Positions 24,966 through 33,612 of a stretch of DNA of 64,000 bases are shown one piece after another. The stretch comes from Candidatus Methanoperedens sp. BLZ2 (lineage in GTDB: Archaea > Halobacteriota > Methanosarcinia > Methanosarcinales > Methanoperedenaceae), in assembly GCF_002487355.1 (NCBI RefSeq), contig NZ_NTMG01000041.1, positions 1 to 64,000 on the forward strand, given 5' to 3'. Positions within the stretch are counted from its first letter, which is position 1. Each line of letters starts with the position of its first letter. The translations under genes and the position numbers were made by a program. The notes beneath the pieces were generated by a model. The model was given only the letters and a program-made list of their open reading frames with translations. It did no database searches and had not been told where the DNA came from.

Positions 24966-26261
24966 CTATTTTTTTAGTTTGGTTATCCAATAAATAAAAG
25001 CTATAGTTATTAAAAAGAGCATTGCAATTAATATAACATTGTAAGACACAGGCTTTTTAACAGTATCTTTTATGATTTCAGGGGTCTCCTTCGGTGATGG
25101 GCTGGAAGTAATTGTTTGCATGGGTGTAATGGCCTGCGGACGGTATACAACCTGAATACTTTCAGTAATATTATTTCCATTCGTGTCCCACGCAGTTATG
25201 GTGATGTTATTGGTCCCTTCCTGAAGCTTGACTCTTTGATCCCATACCTTTGTTCCGGAAAAATTTCCGTTTACCAGAACTTCTTTAATATCATTTTTAT
25301 CAGAAGCAGTACCTGAGATGTTAATTACCTGGTTTGAAAATATTTCGCCCTGCTGTGGCCTGTCAATTATTATCTGTGGGGGGATGGTATCAGGAACTTT
25401 GAAAATATGCCATGTGTCACCCGATGCCGCATAGATATAATCACCCGATGGATGGACTGCAATAGCGGCTCTATCTTTTATTTCATTTATAAAAAATGTA
25501 CCGGTATTATTTGGAGCATAAGGGTTGCTGACATCCAGCAGGTTATATTCAGATGTTCCATCAGCCCTGGAAAGATAAACATCATTTCCTCGTATAGCTA
25601 TATCATATACATTTTTTCCAAGAGAATGAAAGACTTCCTTTGGACTTTCCGGATCGGATACATCAACAATATAAAATCCAACTCTTTTTTCTGCACTTAA
25701 GAACACATAATTTCCAGAAACTTCAATCGATATCCCTGCCCATCCTTGAAGAGTTCCACTAATGTTAGATTTTAATACGTAAAACATTCCGGAAAGTTCC
25801 GGGTTTGTCTGATCGTTGAAATTAAAAATAAGTAATCCGGTATTTGTATCGGCTACATACATATATTTTTCAGTTACTGCAACATCATTTGCATTATCCA
25901 GGTAGGTGATCTGCTGTAATTTTGTTGGGTTTTCAGGATCACTGATATTGAGCACATATATCCAACCCGGACCTGATGCCATATACAAACGCTCTTCCAG
26001 AATAGATATCCCATAAACCTTATCAAAATCTGTCATTTTATTGAGCAGCCCGGGCTTTTCAGGATTACTTACATTGTATACCAGGAGGGAGTTCCCATCA
26101 GCAATGAACATGTAATCCTTATAGAATTCGGCATCGTGAGGTTCAGATGTTGTGAACGTGCCAACATCTGTCAAATTCTGCAGGGGTTCACATTGTGCCG
26201 GACCAATGGTTAAACCTGATATCAAAACAAGTAAAATAAAGCTGCGGATCAGAACTCTCAC
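24966..26261 (-). CDS. Surface beta-propeller protein (LVIVD repeats) with Ig-like domain and C-terminal membrane anchor
   Basis: Signal peptide (SFILLVLISGLTIGPAQC), then at least six LVIVD-type blades (e.g. YMFIADGNSLLVYNVSNPEKP, YMYVADTNTGLLIFNF), a beta-sandwich near residues 300-385 (IIIDRPQQGEIFSNQVINISG), a Thr/Pro-rich linker and a terminal helix (VILIAMLFLITIAFIYWI) ending in basic residues. It is displayed outside the cell on a membrane anchor. I chose the GTG at 26261: a TATA-like AATATAAATATT lies about 25-30 bases upstream, fitting a leaderless mRNA; the frame is open to 26339. Confidence 0.75.
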   Translation of the reverse strand: MRVLIRSFILLVLISGLTIGPAQCEPLQNLTDVGTFTTSEPHDAEFYKDYMFIADGNSLLVYNVSNPEKPGLLNKMTDFDKVYGISILEERLYMASGPGWIYVLNISDPENPTKLQQITYLDNANDVAVTEKYMYVADTNTGLLIFNFNDQTNPELSGMFYVLKSNISGTLQGWAGISIEVSGNYVFLSAEKRVGFYIVDVSDPESPKEVFHSLGKNVYDIAIRGNDVYLSRADGTSEYNLLDVSNPYAPNNTGTFFINEIKDRAAIAVHPSGDYIYAASGDTWHIFKVPDTIPPQIIIDRPQQGEIFSNQVINISGTASDKNDIKEVLVNGNFSGTKVWDQRVKLQEGTNNITITAWDTNGNNITESIQVVYRPQAITPMQTITSSPSPKETPEIIKDTVKKPVSYNVILIAMLFLITIAFIYWITKLKK

Positions 26262-26390
26262 AATTATATTATAGAGGTCGTTAATATTTATATTTTCCGG
26301 CCTTTGTCGATATTGGTAATTTCTGGTTAAGTGGAACAATTGTGGGGAAATCTATATATGGTTAAAAATGAATTTGTATGAGTAAGTAGG

Positions 26391-26427
26391 ATTATAAATA
26401 GTTAAACATGTAAATAAATAGTTTAAC
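26391..26427 (+). promoter_or_regulatory. TATA box with adjacent inverted repeat, lipoprotein operon promoter
   Basis: A TATA-like ATTATAAATA (26391-26400) is followed directly by GTTAAAC (26401-26407), 13 bases, and GTTTAAC (26421-26427), a perfect 7-bp inverted repeat between TATA and the start codon at 26441. That is a typical place for an archaeal repressor operator. Confidence 0.5.
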
Positions 26428-26440
26428 ATCAGGTGATATC

Positions 26441-27229
26441 GTGAAAAAACCATTAATGTATATACTATTAACTTTGGTCGTCCTTTTATCAGGATGTGTA
26501 TCGACAGTAACTCCAGTTGACCCATCGGACATAACAATAAGTGCTGCTCCGATCCAGATGAAAGAGTTCCAGGAAAAAGAAATATCAGTGAACGTTATGA
26601 ACAACGCTACATCACCGATAGACTCTGTTTCTGTAAAGTCACTTGAGCCTTTCACAGTTCTCTCTGGCGGAAATGTGAATATTCCTGCAAGGGAAGACCA
26701 GCCGTCCACTGTTCTCTTATCTGCAAAAATCCAGGCGCCAGGTTTCAAAGATGTTACAGGTACAACAACTCTTACAGTGTCCTATGATTCAGGAAAGGAT
26801 TCAAAAGGCAATCTCATAACCAAAACGAAGTCAATCCCTGTGAATACCATAGTTCTTCCTGATGCAAAACTTCAGTTCGTTGGCTTCGTTAAGGATATTA
26901 ACAGCATATCAGAGGCCGAAGTAACTACATGGGAAGCAAGTGCCGGAGATAATGTGACTATAACCTTTTCAATTAAAAATGATGGCAGGTCAACAATAGA
27001 TGAAAATACCCTGAAAGTATTCGTGGATGTTGATAATAAGAGAATGGGAACAAATAATTCACTCACAATCGGGAATGCAATGGCAAAAGGCGGAACATCC
27101 AATACACTACCTCTTCAAGTCCAGGTCCTGAAAAACGCACCCAATGGAGAGACAGATGTATTCGTTACTCTTATGATGGGTGATAAAGTCATTGATTCAA
27201 AGACAATAAAACTCAAGGTAAAACTATAA
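26441..27229 (+). CDS. Lipoprotein with CARDB-like beta domains
   Basis: 262 aa from a GTG start with AGGTGAT upstream. Lipobox LLSGC (Cys about residue 19). Two beta-sandwich domains follow: the second (GDNVTITFSIKNDGRSTIDENTLKVFVD) fits the CARDB adhesion module. No enzyme motif. It is cotranscribed with the next gene (three-base gap) and probably faces the S-layer. Confidence 0.72.
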   Translation: MKKPLMYILLTLVVLLSGCVSTVTPVDPSDITISAAPIQMKEFQEKEISVNVMNNATSPIDSVSVKSLEPFTVLSGGNVNIPAREDQPSTVLLSAKIQAPGFKDVTGTTTLTVSYDSGKDSKGNLITKTKSIPVNTIVLPDAKLQFVGFVKDINSISEAEVTTWEASAGDNVTITFSIKNDGRSTIDENTLKVFVDVDNKRMGTNNSLTIGNAMAKGGTSNTLPLQVQVLKNAPNGETDVFVTLMMGDKVIDSKTIKLKVKL

Positions 27230-27232
27230 GAT

Positions 27233-28126
27233 ATGAAATTGAATGTTTTTTTATTTTTATTTTTTATTCTTATTGCAGTAGCCCTTAGCGGCTGCATGAG
27301 AGAATACGGTAGCGTCTATATAACTTCAACTGATGTTATGTATTCACAGGTTGAAGACGGAACAAAACTCACTGTGACCCCGTATATCAGGAATGACCAG
27401 GATACTGATACCGGCTCACTTACAGTCAAAGTAAAAATAAGGGAACCTTCAACAAATTTAATAGTTGCAGAAAAGGATTCGGATATAGGTTATATTAAAA
27501 GCAAATCTTCTTCGTCCAGCAGTGTATCACTCAATGTTCCGAATCCCGGCGAATATGCGGTTGTGGTCCAGGTATTTGAAGGAGGAAAGCTCTTAACTCC
27601 TGAACATTTTACTCCTGTTGTTGTCAAAGCAAAACCTGCGCCAGGTGATCCATCGGATATCAAACTTATTGATATGACCATTGTCGTAACCAAACTTCTC
27701 AATGATGCGTCAATGGCTGTAGTGGATGTTTCACCCGGATTATACAATCAGGGGGGAGATTCAAATCCACTGACCCTTGAAGTGACAGCCCAGGTAGACC
27801 CTTACAATACGTATGTCCAGAGTGAGACGCTAAATATAATAAAAAGCGAGGGCAGGTCCAGGGGCAAGGTGACATTCACCATTCCCAGGAATAAGGAATA
27901 TAGTTTTTCTGTTAAAGTCCTGGAAAACGGAAAAACTGTTGCTCAGGCTGAATTGGTTGACAAAGTAAAACTGAATACTTTGAAATATAACGAACCGGTA
28001 ACTAATATTCTTGTGGAAGAAGGGAAACCAAAACCTGCAACGCCAGCAGAACCAGGATTCCTTACTGTTTCTGCATTAATCGGGATATTGCTTGTATATC
28101 ATATAATCATCCGGCGCAGGAGATGA
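27233..28126 (+). CDS. Surface lipoprotein with C-terminal PGF-CTERM-like sorting signal
   Basis: 297 aa. Lipobox ALSGC (Cys about residue 21), two CARDB/DUF7490-like beta domains (VTPYIRNDQDTDTGSLTVKV; DVSPGLYNQGGDSNPLTLEV), a Pro/Ala linker and a C-terminus with EPGFLTVSALIGILL and RRRR: a PGF motif, membrane helix and basic tail as in archaeosortase (ArtA) substrates. Having both a lipobox and a PGF-CTERM-like tail is notable. Cotranscribed with its neighbours on both sides. Confidence 0.7.
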   Translation: MKLNVFLFLFFILIAVALSGCMREYGSVYITSTDVMYSQVEDGTKLTVTPYIRNDQDTDTGSLTVKVKIREPSTNLIVAEKDSDIGYIKSKSSSSSSVSLNVPNPGEYAVVVQVFEGGKLLTPEHFTPVVVKAKPAPGDPSDIKLIDMTIVVTKLLNDASMAVVDVSPGLYNQGGDSNPLTLEVTAQVDPYNTYVQSETLNIIKSEGRSRGKVTFTIPRNKEYSFSVKVLENGKTVAQAELVDKVKLNTLKYNEPVTNILVEEGKPKPATPAEPGFLTVSALIGILLVYHIIIRRRR

Positions 28127-28132
28127 AATAAA

Positions 28133-28387
28133 ATGGAAGGGGAACAAAAGGAACAAAAAAGTGCAGGAAAGATAGAAGATAACAGTTTCCAAAAGCTGGT
28201 CAACATTGCAGTTGTTATCATGCTGGTTGGACTTATCTTTATCGCACTTTACACATTTTTTTTCGATATGCAGGAGGCAATTTCCACATTGTTTGATTAT
28301 CGTTATGTAGCTCTAATCAGATCGATTTTCAGCCTTTTAGTGATCGGTATTGGCGTCTATCTTGTGAAAATGTTCCTTTCTCGATAA
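28133..28387 (+). CDS. Small two-helix membrane protein
   Basis: 84 aa. A charged N-terminus of 20 residues, two membrane helices (LVNIAVVIMLVGLIFIALYTF and LIRSIFSLLVIGIGVYLVKMF). It is last in the lipoprotein operon, six bases after the preceding stop. No family recognised; possibly an accessory to the surface lipoproteins. Confidence 0.65.
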   Translation: MEGEQKEQKSAGKIEDNSFQKLVNIAVVIMLVGLIFIALYTFFFDMQEAISTLFDYRYVALIRSIFSLLVIGIGVYLVKMFLSR

Positions 28388-28471
28388 TCGAAACCTTTTT
28401 CTATGGTTAAACATATTGTGAGTTCGCTGGCAAAGGTTTGATATACGATGTCGGCAATTAGCACCTGTTGT

Positions 28472-28545
28472 GCCCAGATAGCTCAGCCTGGGAGAGCGCT
28501 GCGCTGAAGACGCAGATGTCCCCGGTTCAAGTCCGGGTCTGGGCA
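28472..28545 (+). tRNA. tRNA-Phe (GAA)
   Basis: Full cloverleaf, 74 nt. Acceptor GCCCAGA pairs with TCTGGGC, D stem GCTC/GAGC, anticodon stem CTGCG/CGCAG with loop CTGAAGA (anticodon GAA), T arm CCCGG-TTCAAGT-CCGGG, discriminator A. CCA is not encoded, as is common in this lineage. No intron. Confidence 0.97.
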
Positions 28546-28599
28546 CTGTTCTTTTTACTTCGAACTCTCAGGTTCATCAACAAAAAAGAGTTTAGTATT

Positions 28600-28986
28600 T
28601 TAGTATCTCCTCGGCCTGCATTTATCCAGCAAAATGACTTTTCTGGCGGTCTCTATATCATTTGTTTTGAGTCTCATTTTGAACCACCACTTGTTGCCGC
28701 CTTCTTCTACGCTGCCCACAGCAACCATCCAGAATTCCCCATCGATTACAGCCAGCCCGTAATCATCTCCGAACCATTCGGTTACCTTGTCTAAAACTTT
28801 ATCGGTTTCTTCCAGGGGCAGATCATAAAATGATTTTTTATCCTCATACTTATCCAGGAACCTCTCTGTCCCCTCTTTCCATGTCTCATCAAAAAAATCA
28901 TCAAGAAGGTTCAAATCCCTGATGCATTTTAATCCCATTTCAATTTTCTTAAACTTGTCTACAGTTTGTTCTGTATTTCTATCCAT
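28600..28986 (-). CDS. Uncharacterised small soluble protein
   Basis: 128 aa from the ATG at 28986 (GGGGTGA upstream; an in-frame GTG at 28998 also exists). Acidic, aromatic-rich: FFDETWKEGTERFLDKYEDK, WFGDDYGLAVIDGEFWMVAVG, NKWWFKMRLK. The second half looks like a small beta sheet. No motif I recognise and no informative neighbours. Confidence 0.6.
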   Translation of the reverse strand: MDRNTEQTVDKFKKIEMGLKCIRDLNLLDDFFDETWKEGTERFLDKYEDKKSFYDLPLEETDKVLDKVTEWFGDDYGLAVIDGEFWMVAVGSVEEGGNKWWFKMRLKTNDIETARKVILLDKCRPRRY

Positions 28987-29101
28987 ATACTTATTCACCC
29001 CTTCATTTAATAATATGTAATGGCAACGGTATTAAATCTATTGAAAACAATTATATACTAACAACCAGAATTGTTAATATGCTAATTTAAGGGGGTAAAA
29101 T

Positions 29102-29401
29102 ATGCCAGCAGAACCACAGAAAACATTTGAACAGAATATGGAAGCAATGAGCAAAATGACTCCGGCACAGATGCAGGATAAAATCAAAGAGCTGAGTAAA
29201 ATATGTATTTGTGTAAACTGTCCTACTTATATTGGAACCGGCGAAAACAAACTTGCATTTTGCGCAATCGGGAGAAGCACAATAATCAAGAATTATAAAG
29301 GCTGTCTATGCCCTACCTGCCCTGTCCAGAAGACATTGTCTCTCAGATGGGACCGCTACTGCCTCAGGGGTTCTGGTAAAGAGCAGGCAGGTATGAAATA
29401 A
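29102..29401 (+). CDS. DUF2769-family cysteine-rich protein
   Basis: 99 aa. Eight cysteines in ICICVNCPTYIG, LAFCAIGRS, GCLCPTCPVQ and YCLRG, the DUF2769 pattern seen mostly in methanogenic archaea. The cysteines likely bind an iron-sulfur cluster or zinc; function unknown. A GGGGG tract lies before the start. Confidence 0.8.
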   Translation: MPAEPQKTFEQNMEAMSKMTPAQMQDKIKELSKICICVNCPTYIGTGENKLAFCAIGRSTIIKNYKGCLCPTCPVQKTLSLRWDRYCLRGSGKEQAGMK

Positions 29402-29636
29402 AATTGATACATGAACAATTAAGAAAGTATTCAGAGCTGTATATTTACTTCTACCTGTGTATTTATTTCTACTTTTATTAATTCTGGATTCCACCTTTTC
29501 CAGAGCTCCTCTTAAGACTATAAAAAACCGTAAAAAAAAAGAGGGAATGTTCTTCCAATAATTCTTCTGAAGCAGCATAGTATTGCAGCTTTTACATCCC
29601 TCATAAAAGGCTATGGATGCGTATTTATCTTTACAG

Positions 29637-29879
29637 CTACTCAGATGCTTCTGCTTCCTCAGATGCTGCTGCCCTCTTGGATGTCTTTGAGTGTGCGCTT
29701 GGCATTTCCTCCTCCTCGCTGGCACCCCCCTTTACTTTCTCCATTAGCTCTTTGTTGAAATTCCTCATTCTCTCATTGTATTCTTCAGTGGCACCTGATT
29801 TTGTGCTTTTCCCATGAGATTTTCCGGCCTGTTTAACTGGCTCCTCTTCTTCAACATGTTGTTCCTCTCTTGTTGCCAT
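29637..29879 (-). CDS. Small, highly charged low-complexity protein
   Basis: 80 aa from the ATG at 29879 with AGGAGGTG upstream, a very strong ribosome site. Composition is dominated by Glu, Lys, Ser and Ala (REEQHVEEEEPVK, ASEEEEMPSAHSKTSKR) and it is probably disordered. No family. The ribosome site argues that it is translated. Confidence 0.6.
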   Translation of the reverse strand: MATREEQHVEEEEPVKQAGKSHGKSTKSGATEEYNERMRNFNKELMEKVKGGASEEEEMPSAHSKTSKRAAASEEAEASE

Positions 29880-29888
29880 ACTTTTCAC

Positions 29889-30480
29889 CTCCTTTTAATT
29901 TATATCTTGCTTTCAATCTCAGTTTCTATTATGCTCTCTTTCAAGAGTTAAAGGAAACTTTGAATGAGTTTTATATTTATTAATTGTAGCTGTTAATTAG
30001 AAAGATCGCTATAGTCTTTCATTTCTTGTTAGAACCTACTTCCCTATAATATCCTATATGCGTGCCAATATTTATATTTATACTATGTCAGGAAGTTAGT
30101 AAAGTCAATAATAACAAAAGGTGGTTGGCCATACTCTGGTATAAAAAGTTCTTTTAATAAATGTTTCATACTGATATAATGGTGAGTGAGATAAAACGAA
30201 TACCTCATCATAGCATCATGGGTGTGGAAATTAATCTCACCAAAATCTTATCTTGTGTGAACCTATCCAATTTTATCCGAAAAAATATGTAACATATTTA
30301 AAATCAGCTTTTGTAGGAGTTAAAATATGGTCAATATTTATGATGAAGATAATTAATAGCCATATAAAAGGAATTGGCTACACCTTAAAATTTTATAGAG
30401 CTTTTGATACTCTTTATCTCACTTAATTTTAATGTTTGTGAAGAATAATCATACTTAGCCTTATATTAATGTGTCTTCCA
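29889..30480. other. 600-bp AT-rich intergenic region
   Basis: No convincing gene. It contains the promoter of the small charged protein on the minus strand and, near 30181-30241, widely spaced GGTGAG/CTCACC. A 9-codon open frame with AGGAG upstream at 30327-30356 could be chance. Confidence 0.4.
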
Positions 30481-30491
30481 GGTAAAATCAT

Positions 30492-31124
30492 ATGACTGAA
30501 AAAAAGCAGAAATCCATCCTTATTGTAAGCGGTGAACCGGATATAGCTGACTTGTTTGCTGAAATGCTTCTCATGGTTGATAATACGTATATTGTTACCA
30601 CAGCATTTACAGCAAAAAGGTGTCTGGCCGGAATTAAAAAAAGTTCTCCCGATTTGGTTTTGATGGATATGGAACTTCCGGACATGGATGGATGGGATTT
30701 AATAGAAAAAATAAAAAAGAATCATTCGGATATACCTATTGTGGTCAATACATCGAAAATTCCCGTAATCAGCGATATGTTCAGGCTTTCCATGGTCTCG
30801 GATTACCTCATAAAGCCTGTAACCCTGGATTGCCTTCATATGGCTGTAAAGGATGCTATTGAAATTCCCTCATATCTTGAACAATGCGTTAAAACAATTA
30901 AATATCACAAAGAAAAGGAGGATGTATTGTATTTATTATTCTTATTATTGAAACAAAACATTCTTGACAGGAAACGATTCATCTTGCTGCGGCAGCTTTA
31001 TCCGGACCATACACTTGAAAATGACCCGGAAAGCAGGAAACTTCTTGATAATTTGAAAAAGAAGATCAATTCAGCACAAACCGAAATAAAACATTTCAAA
31101 AATGACAGGTTTTTATTAGCCTGA
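30492..31124 (+). CDS. Degenerate response-regulator receiver protein upstream of the archaellum operon
   Basis: 210 aa. An N-terminal receiver (about 1-125) keeps the phospho-acceptor position (LVLMDMELPDMDG, D59), a Thr/Ser position (VVNTSK) and the Lys (YLIKPV). The usual acidic pair after strand one is replaced: IVSGEPD instead of VDDEPD, so only E15 remains of the Mg pocket. The C-terminal 80 residues are helical, charged and of no known family. Its position 190 bases before the archaellins suggests a role in motility control. Confidence 0.8.
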   Translation: MTEKKQKSILIVSGEPDIADLFAEMLLMVDNTYIVTTAFTAKRCLAGIKKSSPDLVLMDMELPDMDGWDLIEKIKKNHSDIPIVVNTSKIPVISDMFRLSMVSDYLIKPVTLDCLHMAVKDAIEIPSYLEQCVKTIKYHKEKEDVLYLLFLLLKQNILDRKRFILLRQLYPDHTLENDPESRKLLDNLKKKINSAQTEIKHFKNDRFLLA

Positions 31125-31192
31125 TATTCTTTTAATTATTGCCATCCTTCCTCTGGTGCAGGGAGATTCACCTGCGCATTTTGCCTTATTTA

Positions 31193-31221
31193 TCACACCT
31201 TTTTCACAACACCGTTTATAT
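31193..31221 (+). promoter_or_regulatory. Archaellin promoter: tandem TCACAC/TCACAA next to TATA
   Basis: TCACAC (31193-31198) and TCACAA (31204-31209), 11 bp apart, lie just upstream of a TATA-like GTTTATATG (31214-31222). The same arrangement precedes both cheY genes. A 6-bp hairpin (TGGCGT/ACGCCA, 31258-31273) follows in the leader, about 40 bases before the ribosome site GGAGG. Confidence 0.55.
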
Positions 31222-31318
31222 GTATGCATCATGATAATGATTATAAGATGAAAGGTCTGGCGTAATGACGCCACCTAACTCTATAAATCAAAAAATATAA
31301 AATTTAAACGGAGGCGTT

Positions 31319-31879
31319 ATGAAAGCTAAAGGAACAAAATTAATAAAAAATGAAGACGCCGATGTCGGTATAGGCACTCTGATCATATTTATCGCCATGG
31401 TACTTGTTGCGGCGGTAGCAGCAGCAGTGTTGATCCAGACATCCGGTGTGCTGCAGCAAAAAGCAACAACCGTAGGCAAGGAAGCAACATCGGAAATATC
31501 TTCCAACTTGAAAATCATATCTATCATCGCTGATGTCACGGGCGAACAAGCTACGGACCTTACCTTCTCAGTAGAAATATCAGCAGGTGGAAATCCTATT
31601 GATATAAATAAAACTGTAGTGAAATATATAGATGATACAAATGCAGTATTTATTAACATTTCTGCGCTCTATACAGAAGAAAGGACTTTAGACGGAGATG
31701 CCAATATTCTATCACCAGGGGACCTTGGCAAATTTACTCTTGATCTTACTGGAAAAGAATTGGCTGCCAGGAAATCTGCCACTATCCAGATTGTTCCTGA
31801 AAAAGGTTCTATGGTAATAAAAGATATTGTTGCCCCATCAACATATGGAGGAAATACCCAGTATCAGTTATTCCCATAA
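31319..31879 (+). CDS. flaB: Archaellin (major filament subunit) 1
   Basis: 186 aa. Class III signal: basic N-terminus, DADVG with predicted cleavage after Gly17 by the prepilin peptidase, then the conserved hydrophobic filament-core helix IGTLIIFIAMVLVAAVAAAVLI and QTSGVLQQKA. The C-terminal beta domain ends in YQLFP like the second archaellin. Sequons (NIS, NKT) suggest N-glycosylation. GGAGG before the start; first of three tandem archaellins. Confidence 0.95.
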   Translation: MKAKGTKLIKNEDADVGIGTLIIFIAMVLVAAVAAAVLIQTSGVLQQKATTVGKEATSEISSNLKIISIIADVTGEQATDLTFSVEISAGGNPIDINKTVVKYIDDTNAVFINISALYTEERTLDGDANILSPGDLGKFTLDLTGKELAARKSATIQIVPEKGSMVIKDIVAPSTYGGNTQYQLFP

Positions 31880-31906
31880 AGGAAAAATTCTTTAGAAGGT
31901 GAAAAT

Positions 31907-32509
31907 ATGAATAAACAAAAAAATAACATATTAATAAATGATACGGCGGATGTTGGTATAGGGACATTGATAATATTTATTGCAATGGTTCTTGTAGCAG
32001 CTGTGGCAGCAGCAGTGCTGATCCAGACATCTGGCATTCTGCAGCAAAAAGCCCAGCAGACTGGTAAAGAAGCAGCAACAGAAGTCACATCCAATTTGAA
32101 TTTTGTCTCGATTATCGGTAATGTGAATACAAGCTCGAAGAAAGTTGAAAACTTTACCATAGCTTTACAATTGTCAGCTGGCGGGCAAAATATTGATTTT
32201 AAATCTGTTGTTGTGAAATATATTGACAGCGCTGTAACGGATACAATGGTTTACAATAGTAGTGTAGGTGTAGCTAATATAACTTCAACAATGTTTAACT
32301 ACACTGAACAGCGCTATGTTGGATCTGCCGCGAATTCCGTCCTGCAAGTAGGTGAACTTGGAATAATCACAATTAATACAACCACTGATTTAGGCCTCAG
32401 GGAAAAGGGCCTTATTGAGGTTATTCCGGAATCAGGCACAATGGTAATGAAGGAAGTAATAGCCCCCTCATCCTGGGGAACCAAGAACTATTCCCAGCTA
32501 TTCCCCTGA
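31907..32509 (+). CDS. flaB: Archaellin 2
   Basis: 200 aa with the same leader (TADVG, cleavage after Gly17) and core helix as archaellin 1, and a diverged outer domain rich in NxS/T sequons (e.g. NSS, NIT, NYT, NTT). It ends SQLFP. It arose by tandem duplication; the gap to archaellin 1 is 27 bases. Its stop lies in a terminator-like hairpin, which may set its level relative to archaellin 3. Confidence 0.95.
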   Translation: MNKQKNNILINDTADVGIGTLIIFIAMVLVAAVAAAVLIQTSGILQQKAQQTGKEAATEVTSNLNFVSIIGNVNTSSKKVENFTIALQLSAGGQNIDFKSVVVKYIDSAVTDTMVYNSSVGVANITSTMFNYTEQRYVGSAANSVLQVGELGIITINTTTDLGLREKGLIEVIPESGTMVMKEVIAPSSWGTKNYSQLFP

Positions 32510-32526
32510 AAAAGGGGAATTTTTTC
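32500..32526 (+). terminator. Terminator-like hairpin between archaellin 2 and 3
   Basis: ATTCCCCT (32500-32507) pairs perfectly with AGGGGAAT (32513-32520), five-base loop, followed at once by TTTTTT. The stem overlaps the archaellin 2 stop. It should reduce read-through into archaellin 3 and the motor genes, giving more filament subunit than motor. Confidence 0.6.
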
Positions 32527-32550
32527 CTTTTTAAAGGAAAGGAGTAATAC

Positions 32551-33189
32551 ATGAAAGCAAACCAAAAATTCCTGACAGACAATGAAAGGGGTGATATCGG
32601 AGTTGGCACTTTGATCATATTCATTGCGATGGTGCTTGTCGCCGCAGTAGCTGCCACAGTACTGATATACACAACAGGGGCGCTTCAGCAGAAAGCTACA
32701 AAGACAAGCAAAGAGGCCACACAGCAGATATCTTCAAATATCGTTGTGGAGCAGGTTCTTGGAGATAGAGGAGAAACTTCCAACCAATCAATAAATGATC
32801 TATTAATCAGGCTTAAACCGGATGTAGGTACTACTTCAATAGATTTGAGACAGGTTATTGTAACGATTATGGATTCTACTAAACGCTATGATCTAAATTA
32901 TTCAAGTGAGGGTTATAATAGTTCTAACACTACTAACACTACTAACACAACATATACTGCTATAGCAGTGCGGGATGAAGACATGTCATTTTCTAACACA
33001 ACTCCTGTACTTAACAGTGGAGATTTAATAGAAATCCAGGTATCTGCCAATGCTATACAGGGTATAGTCTTAGCCCCGAGAAAAACTTTCTGGCTATCTT
33101 TGAACCAGGAACTGGGGCAGGCGGTAAATCTCGAAATAGCAACTCCAAATTCGTTCGGAGTAAACAGGTACGTACGATTATACCCATAA
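32551..33189 (+). CDS. flaB: Archaellin 3 with tandem N-x-T tract
   Basis: 212 aa. Leader ERGDIG with cleavage after Gly17 and core helix VGTLIIFIAMVLVAAVAATVLI. The outer domain has a stretch NSSNTTNTTNTT encoded by three 9-bp repeats (32926-32952), that is, four consecutive sequons. It ends YVRLYP. More diverged than archaellins 1 and 2; may be a minor or terminal (hook-like) subunit. GGAG precedes the start. Confidence 0.94.
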   Translation: MKANQKFLTDNERGDIGVGTLIIFIAMVLVAAVAATVLIYTTGALQQKATKTSKEATQQISSNIVVEQVLGDRGETSNQSINDLLIRLKPDVGTTSIDLRQVIVTIMDSTKRYDLNYSSEGYNSSNTTNTTNTTYTAIAVRDEDMSFSNTTPVLNSGDLIEIQVSANAIQGIVLAPRKTFWLSLNQELGQAVNLEIATPNSFGVNRYVRLYP

Positions 33190-33204
33190 CAGTGGAGAGA
33201 TCCA

Positions 33205-33603
33205 ATGGGCTTTTCAACCTCTGCTGTTATGGTTATATTCATTGCGTCAATTCTGCAAATGGCGTCAATATTCTATCCCATGGCGGATATGTCATATCGG
33301 CAGGTTCAAGAAGCAAAAAAAAGTTCAAATGAATTATGGGATGAAAAATTGAATACCAAAATAGTAATCACGAACTGGGACCAGGATGGCAGAAACCTGA
33401 CTGTATTTAATAATGGCTCAATGACCCTTAATTCCAGTAAGATCAATGTAATATTAAATGGGAAATTCGACTCGTCTTATACTGTAAATCCCGGCGGTGT
33501 CTGGCCGCCTGAGACATCCATCAATGTAACGATTGAACTTGTAAGCGGCAGAGTGAAGATTATAACCGAAAATGGTGCAGCTGATTATTATTCACTGACC
33601 TAG
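33205..33603 (+). CDS. flaF: Archaellum protein ArlF (FlaF)
   Basis: 132 aa. An N-terminal membrane helix (FSTSAVMVIFIASILQMASIF) and an outside beta-sandwich rich in Asn/Thr. The position between archaellins and flaG/flaH and the size match ArlF, which binds the S-layer and forms the stator with ArlG. Fifteen bases after archaellin 3. Confidence 0.85.
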   Translation: MGFSTSAVMVIFIASILQMASIFYPMADMSYRQVQEAKKSSNELWDEKLNTKIVITNWDQDGRNLTVFNNGSMTLNSSKINVILNGKFDSSYTVNPGGVWPPETSINVTIELVSGRVKIITENGAADYYSLT

Positions 33604-33612
33604 GAGATAAAA

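Noticed and set aside
30327-30356. Nine-codon mini-gene with AGGAG upstream
   Set aside because: Too short to separate from chance in an AT-rich 600-bp gap; no downstream gene that it could attenuate within 130 bases.
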